DNA of 64,000 nt from Methanomicrobiales archaeon (GTDB lineage Archaea > Halobacteriota > Methanomicrobia > Methanomicrobiales > Methanospirillaceae): NCBI GenBank assembly GCA_022841205.1, contig JALHCK010000001.1, forward strand, positions 62,001 to 126,000. The letters run 5' to 3'. How positions within the stretch are numbered: the first letter of the stretch is position 1; the number at the start of each line of letters is the position of its first letter. This document shows positions 8,740 through 17,169 of the stretch, in pieces. Position numbers and translations under genes: made by a program. Below the pieces are notes generated by a model, which was not told the origin of the DNA, ran no database searches, and was given only the letters and a program-made list of their open reading frames with translations.

Positions 8740-9619
8740 TTCCGATCTCCAGTCTCTCGTATGCTTCCCTGATAAGCGCTCTTCCCTTCCTGCGCAGCAT
8801 CCTTCCGCAGGCACCTGCCTCGTCCAGTGATGCGATATCCTCTTCGATCCGAACCTGCCGCTGACCATCAAGGGAGAGAATCTCCCCGATGAGGTGGCCG
8901 TTTTGGCAGAAGATACCCTGGGGAGTGAAACACCCCCCGCCCACCTCTTCCATCACCGCACGCTCAATCCCGGTATCGAAACGGGTCTCCGGGTGATCGA
9001 TTTCCGAGAGGATCGTTACAAGTTCCGGCTCATGGCGACATACGACAGCAATTGTCCCCTGGTTTGGGGAGGGGACGAACTGGCCCGGGGATAGTCTTGT
9101 GCCTGTGACCGGAAGGGACAACCGCTCGATACCTGCCTCGGCAAGCACGATGGCATCAAACTGACCCTCCTCAAGTTTCCGGAGCCGGGTATCCACGTTG
9201 CCACGCAGCGGCTCTACGATTGTGCCCGGCAGGTTTCGAAGAATCTGGGCCTTACGCCGGGTGCTCGATGTCCCGATGATTCTAACGGTGTCGAACGGTA
9301 ACGCATGGACCAGGAAATCTGCCGGAGAATCCCGTTTGAGAATGGCGACCGTGGTCACCCCCTCCGGTCTGAACGCAGGGATATCCTTCATGCTGTGGAC
9401 AGCGCAGTCAATTGCGCCATTGAGGATGGCATCATCGAGGGCACGGACAAAAACTCCCTGCCCCCCGATCTCATGTAGCGGCACCCCGTCGACTTCATCC
9501 CCCCGGGTGGTAATGATGGAGAGTTCTGTCCGGTATCCCAGGTCACCGAGCAGCGCCGCCACTCGCCCGGCCTGCACAAGGGCAAGCCGGCTCCCCCGGG
9601 TCCCGATCTTCAGAGGCAT
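8729..9619 (-). CDS. hemC: Porphobilinogen deaminase (hydroxymethylbilane synthase)
   Basis: 296 residues. It polymerises four porphobilinogen units to hydroxymethylbilane. The N-terminal LKIGTRGSRLALVQ and the VHSMKDIP and GTSSTRRKAQ motifs are intact. The dipyrromethane cofactor Cys is present in GGGCFTPQG near residue 230. The start ATG lies within the end of hemL (10-base overlap), and its own end overlaps the methylase gene, consistent with one polycistronic mRNA. Confidence 0.95.
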   Translation of the reverse strand: MPLKIGTRGSRLALVQAGRVAALLGDLGYRTELSIITTRGDEVDGVPLHEIGGQGVFVRALDDAILNGAIDCAVHSMKDIPAFRPEGVTTVAILKRDSPADFLVHALPFDTVRIIGTSSTRRKAQILRNLPGTIVEPLRGNVDTRLRKLEEGQFDAIVLAEAGIERLSLPVTGTRLSPGQFVPSPNQGTIAVVCRHEPELVTILSEIDHPETRFDTGIERAVMEEVGGGCFTPQGIFCQNGHLIGEILSLDGQRQVRIEEDIASLDEAGACGRMLRRKGRALIREAYERLEIGNER

Positions 9620-10851
9620 GCCTGGTACGCCGAGACAATCCGCGAGATATCATCATCTTCATGGACAGCTGAAAGGAAGTTAGTCTCAAACTGAGACGGT
9701 GGGAGGAAAATCCCTTCCTTTCGCATCGCATTCCAGAATACCGCAAATTTACCGGTGTTGCATTCCTTAGCTTCCTGGTATGTGCGGGGAGGCCGATCCC
9801 GGAAGAAATACTTGAACATCGACCCCAGCCGGACAAACGATCCTTCGCTTTTCTGTGCCGCGGCCTCGCCGATCCTGGCTCCGGCATCCTCCATCGTCTG
9901 GTAGATCCCCCGGTGGGCATGCAGCCAGCGGACGGTGGCCATGCCGGCAGCGAGGGAGAGGGGGTTTCCGGAAAAGGTTCCTGCCTGGTACACCGGCCCG
10001 GCCGGCGAGATGAGTTCCATGATATCCTTTCTCCCTCCGAACGCTCCGATAGGAAGACCACCGCCAATTATCTTTCCGAGCGTGGTAATGTCGGGACGCA
10101 CGCCGAACATGACCTGGGCACCTCCGATCCCCAACCGATAGCCGGTGATGACCTCGTCAAAGATGAGGAGCACGTCATGCGCCCGGGTTATCTCTCTCAC
10201 CTCCCGGAGATAGTTGCCATCTGGAAGAACCGGGCCGATGTTTCCCATCACCGGTTCGAGGATGAACGCTGCGATATCCTTTTCCCGGGAAAGCAGGCTC
10301 TCGAGCGACTCTGGGTCATTGTAGGGAACCTGCCGGGTATGGGAAACCACATCAGGAAGGACGCCCGCGGAATCCGGCACGCCATGGGTGGTTGCTCCCG
10401 ACCCTGCCCTGACCAGCACACCATCATGGGCTCCGTGGAAGCCTCCTTCAACCTTGACGATGTCCTGTTTTTGGGAAAACCCCCGCGCTAAGCGGATAGC
10501 GGCCATGGTGGCCTCCGAGCCGCTCGATACGAACCTGATCATATCCATCCCGGGGTGATCGCGGATGATCAACTCTGCAAATTCCGGTTCGGCCGGAGTT
10601 GGTGTCCCGTAGAGCCAGCCTTTGGAGAGCTGCCAGGTGATTGCCTGGTGTATAGCCGGGTGAGCATGACCAAGGATCAGCGGACCGTAAGCCATGCAGC
10701 AGTCTGTCAAAACATCTCCATCGACCGTAGTGATCCTGGGACCGTCCCCGGATTTTGTGTAGAATGGATACGGCTGGATGGCCCGGACCGGGCTGCTGAC
10801 GCCGCCTGGCATCAGTCCCGTTGCTTTGCGGTAAAGGTCACTGCTCTTCAT
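9610..10851 (-). CDS. hemL: Glutamate-1-semialdehyde 2,1-aminomutase
   Basis: 413 residues of the PLP-dependent class III aminotransferase fold. It converts glutamate-1-semialdehyde to 5-aminolevulinate in the C5 pathway. The PLP lysine sits in TTLGKIIGGGLPIGAFGG near residue 262; FDEVITGYR and SSGSEATMAAIRLARG are also present. ATG 10851 is preferred over the upstream ATG 10878 because GGTGGATC precedes it directly. It begins inside the hemB 3' end (14-base overlap). Confidence 0.95.
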   Translation of the reverse strand: MKSSDLYRKATGLMPGGVSSPVRAIQPYPFYTKSGDGPRITTVDGDVLTDCCMAYGPLILGHAHPAIHQAITWQLSKGWLYGTPTPAEPEFAELIIRDHPGMDMIRFVSSGSEATMAAIRLARGFSQKQDIVKVEGGFHGAHDGVLVRAGSGATTHGVPDSAGVLPDVVSHTRQVPYNDPESLESLLSREKDIAAFILEPVMGNIGPVLPDGNYLREVREITRAHDVLLIFDEVITGYRLGIGGAQVMFGVRPDITTLGKIIGGGLPIGAFGGRKDIMELISPAGPVYQAGTFSGNPLSLAAGMATVRWLHAHRGIYQTMEDAGARIGEAAAQKSEGSFVRLGSMFKYFFRDRPPRTYQEAKECNTGKFAVFWNAMRKEGIFLPPSQFETNFLSAVHEDDDISRIVSAYQACL

Positions 10852-11821
10852 CGATCCACCCTGCCGCGTCCCCCGCAAAATAGGTGATGATCAGGTCAGC
10901 GCCCGCCCGCTTGATGCAGAGGAGGCTCTCCATCACCACCTTCTTCTCATTTATCCATCCCTGACCAGCCGCTGCCTTGATCATAGCATACTCGCCACTG
11001 ACCTGGTAGGCCGCGATTGGCAGACCGTATCCCCGTATCGCTGCCACGAGGTCGAGATAGAAGCCTGCCGGTTTCACCATCAGTATGTCGGCCCCTTCCA
11101 ATGCATCAAGCTCGGACTCCCGGACTGCCTCCCGTCCGTTTGCCGGGTTGATCTGGTATGTGCTGCGGTCGCCGAACGCAAACCCTGAATCCGCGGCTTC
11201 CCGGAATGGTCCGTAAAGGGCGCTGTCAAATTTCGTTGAGTAGGACATGATTGCCGTATCCGTATATCCTGCATCATCGAGGGCAGTCCGGACAGCGGCC
11301 ACCATTCCGTCGAGCATGCAGGAGGGCGCGACGATGTCTGCACCGGCACGGGCGTGGCTGACTGCGATCTCTGCCATGAGTTCCAGGGAACGGTCGTTAT
11401 CAAGGTCCGGTCCATGGGGACCGGTGGCAATGATCCCGCAGTGGCCATGATCGGTATACTCACAGGCGCAAACATCGGTGATGATCACCATGTCCGGCAC
11501 AGCTGCCTTGATTGACCGGACCGCCTGCTGGACGATCCCCGATGGGTTGAAAGCCTCCGTTGCTCCGGGATTCTTGTGTGCCGGAATTCCAAAGAGAAGT
11601 ATGGCAGGGATCCCTTTTACCCGGAGACCCTGCACTGCCTGTACGAGTCCTCCTGCAGGATAACGAAATTGTCCCGGCATGGATGCGATGGGGAGGGGGT
11701 TGTCAGCAGTCTCATCCACAAAAAGCGGGGCCACGAGATCCGCCTTTGAGATAAAGTTCTCCTGAACCAGGGGCTGGAGCAGTCTGCCCCGAAGCCTTCT
11801 CATTCTTCGTTGCGGAAACAT
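10838..11821 (-). CDS. hemB: Delta-aminolevulinic acid dehydratase (porphobilinogen synthase)
   Basis: 327 residues. It condenses two 5-aminolevulinates to porphobilinogen. The zinc-type Cys cluster CACEYTDHGHC lies near residues 118-128, and the two Schiff-base lysines are in MSYSTKFDSALYGP and ILMVKPAGFYLD. ATG 11821 has GGTGAG 5 bases upstream; a second ATG at 11803 would give a classical ATGA overlap with hemA and is also possible. Confidence 0.95.
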   Translation of the reverse strand: MFPQRRMRRLRGRLLQPLVQENFISKADLVAPLFVDETADNPLPIASMPGQFRYPAGGLVQAVQGLRVKGIPAILLFGIPAHKNPGATEAFNPSGIVQQAVRSIKAAVPDMVIITDVCACEYTDHGHCGIIATGPHGPDLDNDRSLELMAEIAVSHARAGADIVAPSCMLDGMVAAVRTALDDAGYTDTAIMSYSTKFDSALYGPFREAADSGFAFGDRSTYQINPANGREAVRESELDALEGADILMVKPAGFYLDLVAAIRGYGLPIAAYQVSGEYAMIKAAAGQGWINEKKVVMESLLCIKRAGADLIITYFAGDAAGWIDEEQ

Positions 11822-13074
11822 ATCTTCTCACCTCGGGTAATTGCTGAGACCAGCGACCGTGCGTAGCCGAGGTCGCCGTCTTCTGCGCAGAGTCTGATCG
11901 ACACCGTCACATCCGATAGGATCTTGCTCACCAGGGCCCGGGTGAGATCGTCGATGATCTCATCGGTCCGCGGATTGCCGTTGCCGAGACGGGAGAGTGC
12001 ACGGTTCCGCTCTCTGAGCCGGATCGATTCTGCCCAGGTATGGAGGAGCGACAGGGTCTCATCAGCGGCCTTTCCGTTCAACAGCCGGATGAACTGGTTT
12101 AACTCCTTCTCAACGAATGAACCGGCCTGCCCGGCAGCCTCTTTCCGGCTGCTCATGGTCAGCTCATTTATGCGCCGGAGGCTGTCGATAGAAAAGAGGT
12201 GGATCCCGTCAATCTCCTCCGACCCTTCCTCGACATCCCTCGGCTGGGCGATATCGATAATTACGAGAGGGCGCGGATAGCCATCGAGCGGCCAGCACCG
12301 GCTTCGCATGATATTCTGCAGTTGTTCGTAGTATATAACCGGGTGGGGTGCCGAGGTACAGGAGATGACAACATCGGAGAGAACCATATATCGGGGTAGT
12401 TCAGAGAGTTTCACCGCTTTTCCCCCGATCTTTTTTGCCAGCACCTCGGCCCGCTGGTAAGTCCTGTTGGCCACGTACATCGCTGTCAGTTTCTTGGCGG
12501 CAAGGGCCTGGGCAACAAGCATCCCCATCTCACCGGACCCGACCACGAGGATATGCTTTCCCTCAAGGCTGCCCAGCTGCTCTTCGGCAAGCAGGACCGC
12601 TGCGGACCCGATGGAGACCGCACCGCGGTTGATGAGGGTCTGCCGGCGCACCTCTACTCCGACGTGGATAGCTTTGTTGATGCAGAGCTCGAGGACCGGG
12701 CTTGCCGTTCCCGCCTCCTTTGCAAGGGCAAGGGAATCCCTGAGCTGCCCGATGATCTGGTCTTCGCCGACAATCATCGAGTCCATGCCAGCCGCCAGCA
12801 GGAGGAGGTGGCGGAGGGCTTCTGCCCCGGTCAACAGCGAAAAACCAGTTCTACCTTCTTCCTCGAGCATGGATTGGAGGGCAGAAGGTTCACCGTGCAC
12901 GAGGATCTCGACCCGGTTGCAGGTCTGGATGATCAGTACTCCCCGAAACCTGTCCTTTGCCCGGGCGAGGAAGGCCGCCTCATCAGGAAACCGGAACTGC
13001 TCCAGCCTGTCCACCATTGCATGGTGATGGCTGATTCCGGCAATGGCGATTGGGACAAAGAGGAGGTCGTTCAT
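11800..13074 (-). CDS. hemA: Glutamyl-tRNA reductase
   Basis: 424 residues. It reduces glutamyl-tRNA to glutamate-1-semialdehyde with NADPH, the first committed step of the C5 pathway. The catalytic Cys is in IQTCNRVEIL; the Rossmann motif VVGSGEMGMLVAQAL and AGMDSMIVGEDQI are intact. ATG 13074 has GGAGGTACCTGAC upstream and shares ATGA with the end of the preceding dehydrogenase gene. Confidence 0.95.
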   Translation of the reverse strand: MNDLLFVPIAIAGISHHHAMVDRLEQFRFPDEAAFLARAKDRFRGVLIIQTCNRVEILVHGEPSALQSMLEEEGRTGFSLLTGAEALRHLLLLAAGMDSMIVGEDQIIGQLRDSLALAKEAGTASPVLELCINKAIHVGVEVRRQTLINRGAVSIGSAAVLLAEEQLGSLEGKHILVVGSGEMGMLVAQALAAKKLTAMYVANRTYQRAEVLAKKIGGKAVKLSELPRYMVLSDVVISCTSAPHPVIYYEQLQNIMRSRCWPLDGYPRPLVIIDIAQPRDVEEGSEEIDGIHLFSIDSLRRINELTMSSRKEAAGQAGSFVEKELNQFIRLLNGKAADETLSLLHTWAESIRLRERNRALSRLGNGNPRTDEIIDDLTRALVSKILSDVTVSIRLCAEDGDLGYARSLVSAITRGEKICFRNEE

Positions 13075-13694
13075 GTCAGGTACCTCCTCTTGATGAGATT
13101 CCATGCTGCATCATCTCCTTCCCGGAGCGCTTCCCAGGCATCCTGGTCATGGAGAACGGATACAAGGATCTCCTTTCGTTTCGCGATTTCGGGTTCAGTT
13201 CGCCAGAGCAGCCGGCGAAGCCGGCCCTGGAGGCCGATCATCCGGTCAAGACAGGGGAGAGATGACTGCAGATGCTCCCGGAGATACCTGCTTATCGCCG
13301 GGCTCTCTCCCCCCGTCGATATGGAGAGGGTGAAGTTATCCCCGCGAATCACTGAGGGAATCACCACATCTCCCGGTTCTCCACAGGCGTTGTTGAACAG
13401 GATTCCCTGCGACCGGCACAGGGCGCCGATCCGGTCGTTCAGCGCATTATCAGGAGTCGCGGCCACGGCTAGCCATGCCCTGGTAAGGAACTGTAACAGT
13501 TCCGGGTCTGATTTCTCCGATAAATCGGTCTTTACGAGAGTCACCCCCATCCCTTCGAAGCGCGATGAGAATGAGCGCGAATACACCGTCACATCCGCTT
13601 CCGGGCAGAAAAACCCTGCTTTCCGGGCGCCGACATCTCCCCCTCCGAAGATTGCCACCTTCTTGCCCGAGAAGTCCAGCATGAGGGGGATCAT
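13071..13694 (-). CDS. Precorrin-2 dehydrogenase / sirohydrochlorin ferrochelatase-like protein
   Basis: 207 residues resembling the N-terminal dehydrogenase part of CysG/Met8p. It would oxidise precorrin-2 to sirohydrochlorin with NAD+, the branch-point compound for siroheme, F430 and archaeal heme. Seen: the start MIPLMLDFSGKKVAIFGGGDVGARKA with the Rossmann Gly motif, and the NACGEPGDVVIPSV and ISTGGESPAISRYLREHL segments. It is the first gene of the operon; the TATA box sits so close that translation from ATG 13694 is probably leaderless. Whether it also chelates metal cannot be told. Confidence 0.9.
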   Translation of the reverse strand: MIPLMLDFSGKKVAIFGGGDVGARKAGFFCPEADVTVYSRSFSSRFEGMGVTLVKTDLSEKSDPELLQFLTRAWLAVAATPDNALNDRIGALCRSQGILFNNACGEPGDVVIPSVIRGDNFTLSISTGGESPAISRYLREHLQSSLPCLDRMIGLQGRLRRLLWRTEPEIAKRKEILVSVLHDQDAWEALREGDDAAWNLIKRRYLT

Positions 13695-13713
13695 TGTTAT
13701 AGATCTACCCTGT

Positions 13714-13726
13714 CTTTTTTAATTAA
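13714..13726 (-). promoter_or_regulatory. TATA box of the tetrapyrrole operon
   Basis: The minus strand reads TTAATTAAAAAAG centred near 13720, placing the transcript start at about the first base of the dehydrogenase ATG at 13694. This predicts a leaderless transcript for the six-gene operon. Confidence 0.5.
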
Positions 13727-14003
13727 GATGTTGGAATTGTTGGGAAGTTCATACGAAAAAAAAAAATCCTCTATATTTGCTATCCAGGGACCCGATCGGA
13801 TTGAACAGGACAGATAACCAGTTCCTAATTCGTAGCCCTGATATATAACCCATTATTGTCTTTCTGGGAGTGAATGACACCAACACCCAGATAGGGATTT
13901 GGCCTCCATCCACCGGTAGCAAACCGTTGAAATTGACGAATATCTCTCCCGGGCTGGGGATGAATGGGCTACCGTATGGCAGACCTCCGGAATCTCTGCC
14001 CGA
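13727..14003. other. Intergenic region between tetrapyrrole operon and wtpA
   Basis: About 280 bases between divergent genes. A plus-strand frame from GTG 13872 runs 56 codons, but its composition and lack of a ribosome site make it unconvincing. It contains an A-run around 13756 and an AT-rich segment near 13840-13855 (GATATATAACCC), which could be a minor promoter. Confidence 0.3.
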
Positions 14004-14015
14004 AGTAACGTTACT
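14004..14015. promoter_or_regulatory. Perfect 12-base palindrome upstream of wtpA
   Basis: AGTAACGTTACT reads identically on both strands and ends 26 bases upstream of the wtpA TATA box. Its position upstream of a tungstate transporter suggests a regulator site, for example for a molybdate/tungstate-responsive repressor or activator. No regulator gene is adjacent, so the partner is unknown. Confidence 0.35.
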
Positions 14016-14040
14016 AATCCATATTATCGCATAAGAGCAG

Positions 14041-14050
14041 AAATTTATAG
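14041..14050 (+). promoter_or_regulatory. TATA box of wtpA
   Basis: AAATTTATAG predicts a transcript start around 14071, immediately before ATG 14072. The wtpA transcript is therefore probably leaderless. Confidence 0.55.
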
Positions 14051-14071
14051 GAGATCGGTTATACTTTGACT

Positions 14072-15139
14072 ATGAACCGAATTGTTAAGTTCCTTACATT
14101 ATCATTCCTCGTCGTGGGCCTCGTCCTGTCCTGCGCCTGTGTCAGCCAGGAACCCACAAAACCGGTAACGACCCCTTCAACGCCTGCTCCTTCTGAGAAG
14201 ATCACTGTAAAAGTGTTCCATGCGGGGAGCCTGACCGGTCCCTTCGAGAAACTGAAAGCAAGGTATGAAGCGAAGTATCCCAACACCGAAGTCCTCCTCG
14301 AACCGGCTGGCAGCGTGGATTGCATCAAGAAGGTGACCGAGCTCGGCAAACCGGCCGATGTGCTTGCATCGGCTGATTATCTCCTGATCCCCCAGTACAT
14401 GGTGCCTGAAGACGCCGACTGGTACATCACGTTTGCCAAGAACCAGCTGACAATTGCCTACACCAACAACAGTAAGTATGCCTCCGAGATCAACGCCGAC
14501 AACTGGTACAAGATCCTCGCCCGGGACGGAGTCCGGTGGGCATTCTCCGATCCCAATGCAGACCCGGCCGGATACCGCACCCCCATGGTCATCCAGCTCG
14601 CCGAGAAATGCTATAATGATGACAGCATCTTTGAGACCCTCATCGGGGATCACAGCAGCATAACGGCGTCCGAGAGCGGGGGTGTCTGGACTATTGACGC
14701 AACCAACCCGGCTCCCGATGGCACCAAACTGACCATCCGCCCCAAGAGCGTCGAGCTGGTCCAGATGGTGCAGGCTGGTGGCATCGATTATGCCTGGGAG
14801 TATATCAGCGTCTCTGTCCAAAATGACCTGGAGTATGTCGTGCTCCCTGAGGCAATCGATCTCTCTTCTGTCGATTATGCCGACGACTATGCAACAGTTC
14901 AGATCAAGGCTTTGGCAGGAACCGGAACGACAACCTACGTGGGAACGCCCATTATCTTTGGTGTGACAGTTCCAAAGATCGCAGAGCATCCTGAATATGG
15001 GCTGCATTTCATTGAGATGCTGATCGGTCCCGAAGGCCAGGCTATCCTGACTGCCGATGGCCAGCCTCCGATTGTCCCGGCGGGTGGATTCGGCGCCGTT
15101 CCTACCGAGCTCTCCGGCCTTGTCGAGATGAAATCCTGA
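14072..15139 (+). CDS. wtpA: Tungstate/molybdate ABC transporter, substrate-binding lipoprotein WtpA
   Basis: 355 residues. A signal peptide ends in a lipobox-like LSCAC, followed by a Thr/Pro-rich linker, so the protein is probably lipid-anchored outside the cell. The mature part begins with ITVKVFHAGSLTGPFE, the signature of the WtpA/ModA family, and continues with LLEPAGSVDCIKKV, DPNADPAGYR and IDYAWEY, all typical of the tungstate-selective archaeal type. It binds tungstate or molybdate for the WtpBC importer. The TTG six bases upstream is less likely than the ATG. Confidence 0.92.
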   Translation: MNRIVKFLTLSFLVVGLVLSCACVSQEPTKPVTTPSTPAPSEKITVKVFHAGSLTGPFEKLKARYEAKYPNTEVLLEPAGSVDCIKKVTELGKPADVLASADYLLIPQYMVPEDADWYITFAKNQLTIAYTNNSKYASEINADNWYKILARDGVRWAFSDPNADPAGYRTPMVIQLAEKCYNDDSIFETLIGDHSSITASESGGVWTIDATNPAPDGTKLTIRPKSVELVQMVQAGGIDYAWEYISVSVQNDLEYVVLPEAIDLSSVDYADDYATVQIKALAGTGTTTYVGTPIIFGVTVPKIAEHPEYGLHFIEMLIGPEGQAILTADGQPPIVPAGGFGAVPTELSGLVEMKS

Positions 15140-15142
15140 CCC

Positions 15143-15155
15143 ATTTTTTATTTTT
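15143..15155 (+). terminator. T-tract between wtpA and wtpB
   Basis: ATTTTTTATTTTT follows the wtpA stop by a few bases. It could attenuate transcription so that the abundant binding protein is made in excess over the permease and ATPase. It is followed by a mini open frame of 15 codons from ATG 15171 of unknown meaning. Confidence 0.35.
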
Positions 15156-15244
15156 CCGATCAACGAGGACATGCTTTCCCGGGAAATTGTTGAGGAGGAG
15201 TCCCGCATCAACGAGTAGAGCCTTTATCACAGCAATGGAAGTAC

Positions 15245-16081
15245 ATGAGTAATCCCGGTAGAGAGTCGTTCTGGTCACGCTTCAGGAGACCCGATTCAAC
15301 CCTGATCGCCTTTTCGCTCATCGGCTCAACCTTGGTTATCTTTTCATTCCTGGCATTGGCGACCATTACCCTTACCCAGCTTGCCGATCTTACCTTCCTC
15401 GTCAGAGTAGCCACCGATTCCCGGGTGATCAATTCCATTGCCCTGACATTCGGGGCCGGTCTTGCGGTGGTATTCATCCTCCTCCTCTTCGGGACCCCTC
15501 TTGCGTATGTCCTTGCCCGGACCCATTCGCGGATAAACAGCCTGGTAGAGGCGCTGATCGACATCCCCCTGGTGCTTCCCCACACCGTTGCAGGGATTAT
15601 GGTCTACCTGCTCTTCATGCAGCGGGGGCTTTTAGGAGCGCCGTTGAAGGACATAGGAATTGTGTTCGAAGACGCACTCCCGGGAATCGTCATGGCCATG
15701 CTCTTTGTCTCCATGCCCTTTTATGTCAACACTGTCCGCGAAGGGTTCCAGAAAGTCCCGCTCCATATCGAGAACGTTGCCCGAACTCTTGGAGCCACCA
15801 GGTTCAAAGCCTTCGTGTTAGTTGTGATCCCTCTCTCCGCCCGGCACATCCTGAACGGAAGTGTACTGGCCTGGGGCCGGGCGATCAGCGAGTTTGCTGC
15901 GGTCATCATGATCGCCTACTATCCGATGATCGTCTCCACGCTCATCTACTACCGGTTTACGACCGGGGGCCTCAAGGAGAGCAGTGCCATTGCCTTCTTA
16001 ATGATCATTGCCAGTTTTTCAGTATTCCTGGTAATACGGATTGCTACCCGTTACCTGGGGAGTTATGATGATCGAGTTTGA
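15245..16081 (+). CDS. wtpB: Tungstate/molybdate ABC transporter permease WtpB
   Basis: 278 residues with about six membrane helices. The cytoplasmic EAA loop is seen as ARTLGATRFKAFVLVVIPLS near residues 180-200, where the ATPase docks, and the ModB-type VLPHTVAGIMVYLLF segment is present. GGAAG lies 5 bases before ATG 15245. The end overlaps wtpC. It forms the channel of the importer fed by WtpA. Confidence 0.93.
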   Translation: MSNPGRESFWSRFRRPDSTLIAFSLIGSTLVIFSFLALATITLTQLADLTFLVRVATDSRVINSIALTFGAGLAVVFILLLFGTPLAYVLARTHSRINSLVEALIDIPLVLPHTVAGIMVYLLFMQRGLLGAPLKDIGIVFEDALPGIVMAMLFVSMPFYVNTVREGFQKVPLHIENVARTLGATRFKAFVLVVIPLSARHILNGSVLAWGRAISEFAAVIMIAYYPMIVSTLIYYRFTTGGLKESSAIAFLMIIASFSVFLVIRIATRYLGSYDDRV

Positions 16082-17129
16082 CCGTGTCGGACTCGCCCTC
16101 GGTGAGTTTTCCCTCAAGGACATCTCGTTTACCGTCCGTGGCGGGGAATACTTCTTCATTATCGGCCCTTCAGGGGCAGGAAAGACGATCATCCTCGAAG
16201 CAATCGCCGGCCTGCATGTTCCCGACACAGGGAGGATCCTTCTCTCCGGGAAGGATGTGAGCACCATTCCTCCCGAGCAACGAGGGGTCGGGCTGGTATA
16301 CCAGGACTACTCGCTCTTCCCGCACATGACGGTTGAAAAGAACATTGCGTTCGGGTTGAGAATGCACCACCTTCCATCATCTGAAATCCAAAGGAGGGTT
16401 GAGGAGCTGCTGTCACGTTTCGGAATTTTCCACCTGCGTTCCCGTGAGACACTCAATCTTTCGGGCGGCGAGATGCAGCGGGTGGCGCTTGCCCGCGCCC
16501 TGGCAATCGATCCCCAAATACTGCTGCTCGACGAACCTCTTTCGGCGTTAGATCCTGGCATGAAGGAGTACTTCATCCAGGTGCTCAAGGAGATCCACAG
16601 GGACAATGGCCTGACTATTATCCAGGTGAGCCACAACCGACACGAGATCCTCTCGCTTGGCACCCGGATGGCCCTTATCATGGACGGACGCCTTGAACAG
16701 GAGGGATCGGTCAGGCAGGTGTATGCATCCCCTGCCACGCGGGAGGTTGCCGAGTTCATCGGGTATGAGAATGTCATTGACGGAGTGGTGGTTTCATCGG
16801 GTGATGGGGAGTGCCTGATCGACGCTTCGGGACTGAAGCTCCGTGCATCCTGCACTGTGCCTGCAGGGCAGGGCGTCACGTTCTGTATCGGTGCCGATGA
16901 GGTCGTTCTCCATTCGCCCCAGGCATCCCTTTCTGGCAAGGATAACACGGTGCAGGGGATGGTAAATGCCATCACCCAGTCAGGATACCTTACCCGGGTC
17001 GTGATCGATGCCGGTGCCACGCTCTCCGCTGTGATCGTAAGGGAAATGGCGGATGAGATGGCCCTCCGGGTAGGCTCACCGGTTCTATTGACGATACGCA
17101 AGAACGCAATCCGGATGATTGGGAAGTGA
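16068..17129 (+). CDS. wtpC: Tungstate/molybdate ABC transporter ATP-binding protein WtpC
   Basis: 353 residues. Walker A GPSGAGKT near residue 33, signature LSGGEMQRV near 130, Walker B ILLLDEPLSALD and a switch His in QVSHNRHE are all intact. The C-terminal third resembles the TOBE/MOP oxyanion-binding domain, which in relatives mediates feedback inhibition by substrate. ATG 16068 has GGGGAG 5 bases upstream; ATG 16065 is possible. It starts inside the end of wtpB. Confidence 0.93.
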   Translation: MIEFDRVGLALGEFSLKDISFTVRGGEYFFIIGPSGAGKTIILEAIAGLHVPDTGRILLSGKDVSTIPPEQRGVGLVYQDYSLFPHMTVEKNIAFGLRMHHLPSSEIQRRVEELLSRFGIFHLRSRETLNLSGGEMQRVALARALAIDPQILLLDEPLSALDPGMKEYFIQVLKEIHRDNGLTIIQVSHNRHEILSLGTRMALIMDGRLEQEGSVRQVYASPATREVAEFIGYENVIDGVVVSSGDGECLIDASGLKLRASCTVPAGQGVTFCIGADEVVLHSPQASLSGKDNTVQGMVNAITQSGYLTRVVIDAGATLSAVIVREMADEMALRVGSPVLLTIRKNAIRMIGK

Positions 17130-17169
17130 ACCGTGGGAATATATCGGTCTTCGGACCACAGGATCAACA

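Noticed and set aside
12553..13722. 389-codon plus-strand frame antisense to hemA and the dehydrogenase gene
   Set aside because: The minus-strand proteins have all family motifs; this frame has none.
13872..14042. 56-codon GTG frame upstream of wtpA
   Set aside because: No ribosome site, Pro/Thr/Leu-rich chance composition, and it covers the palindrome and promoter region of wtpA.
14177..15211. Antisense 344-codon frame in wtpA
   Set aside because: His/Asp/Gly-rich shadow; wtpA has a signal peptide and all family motifs.
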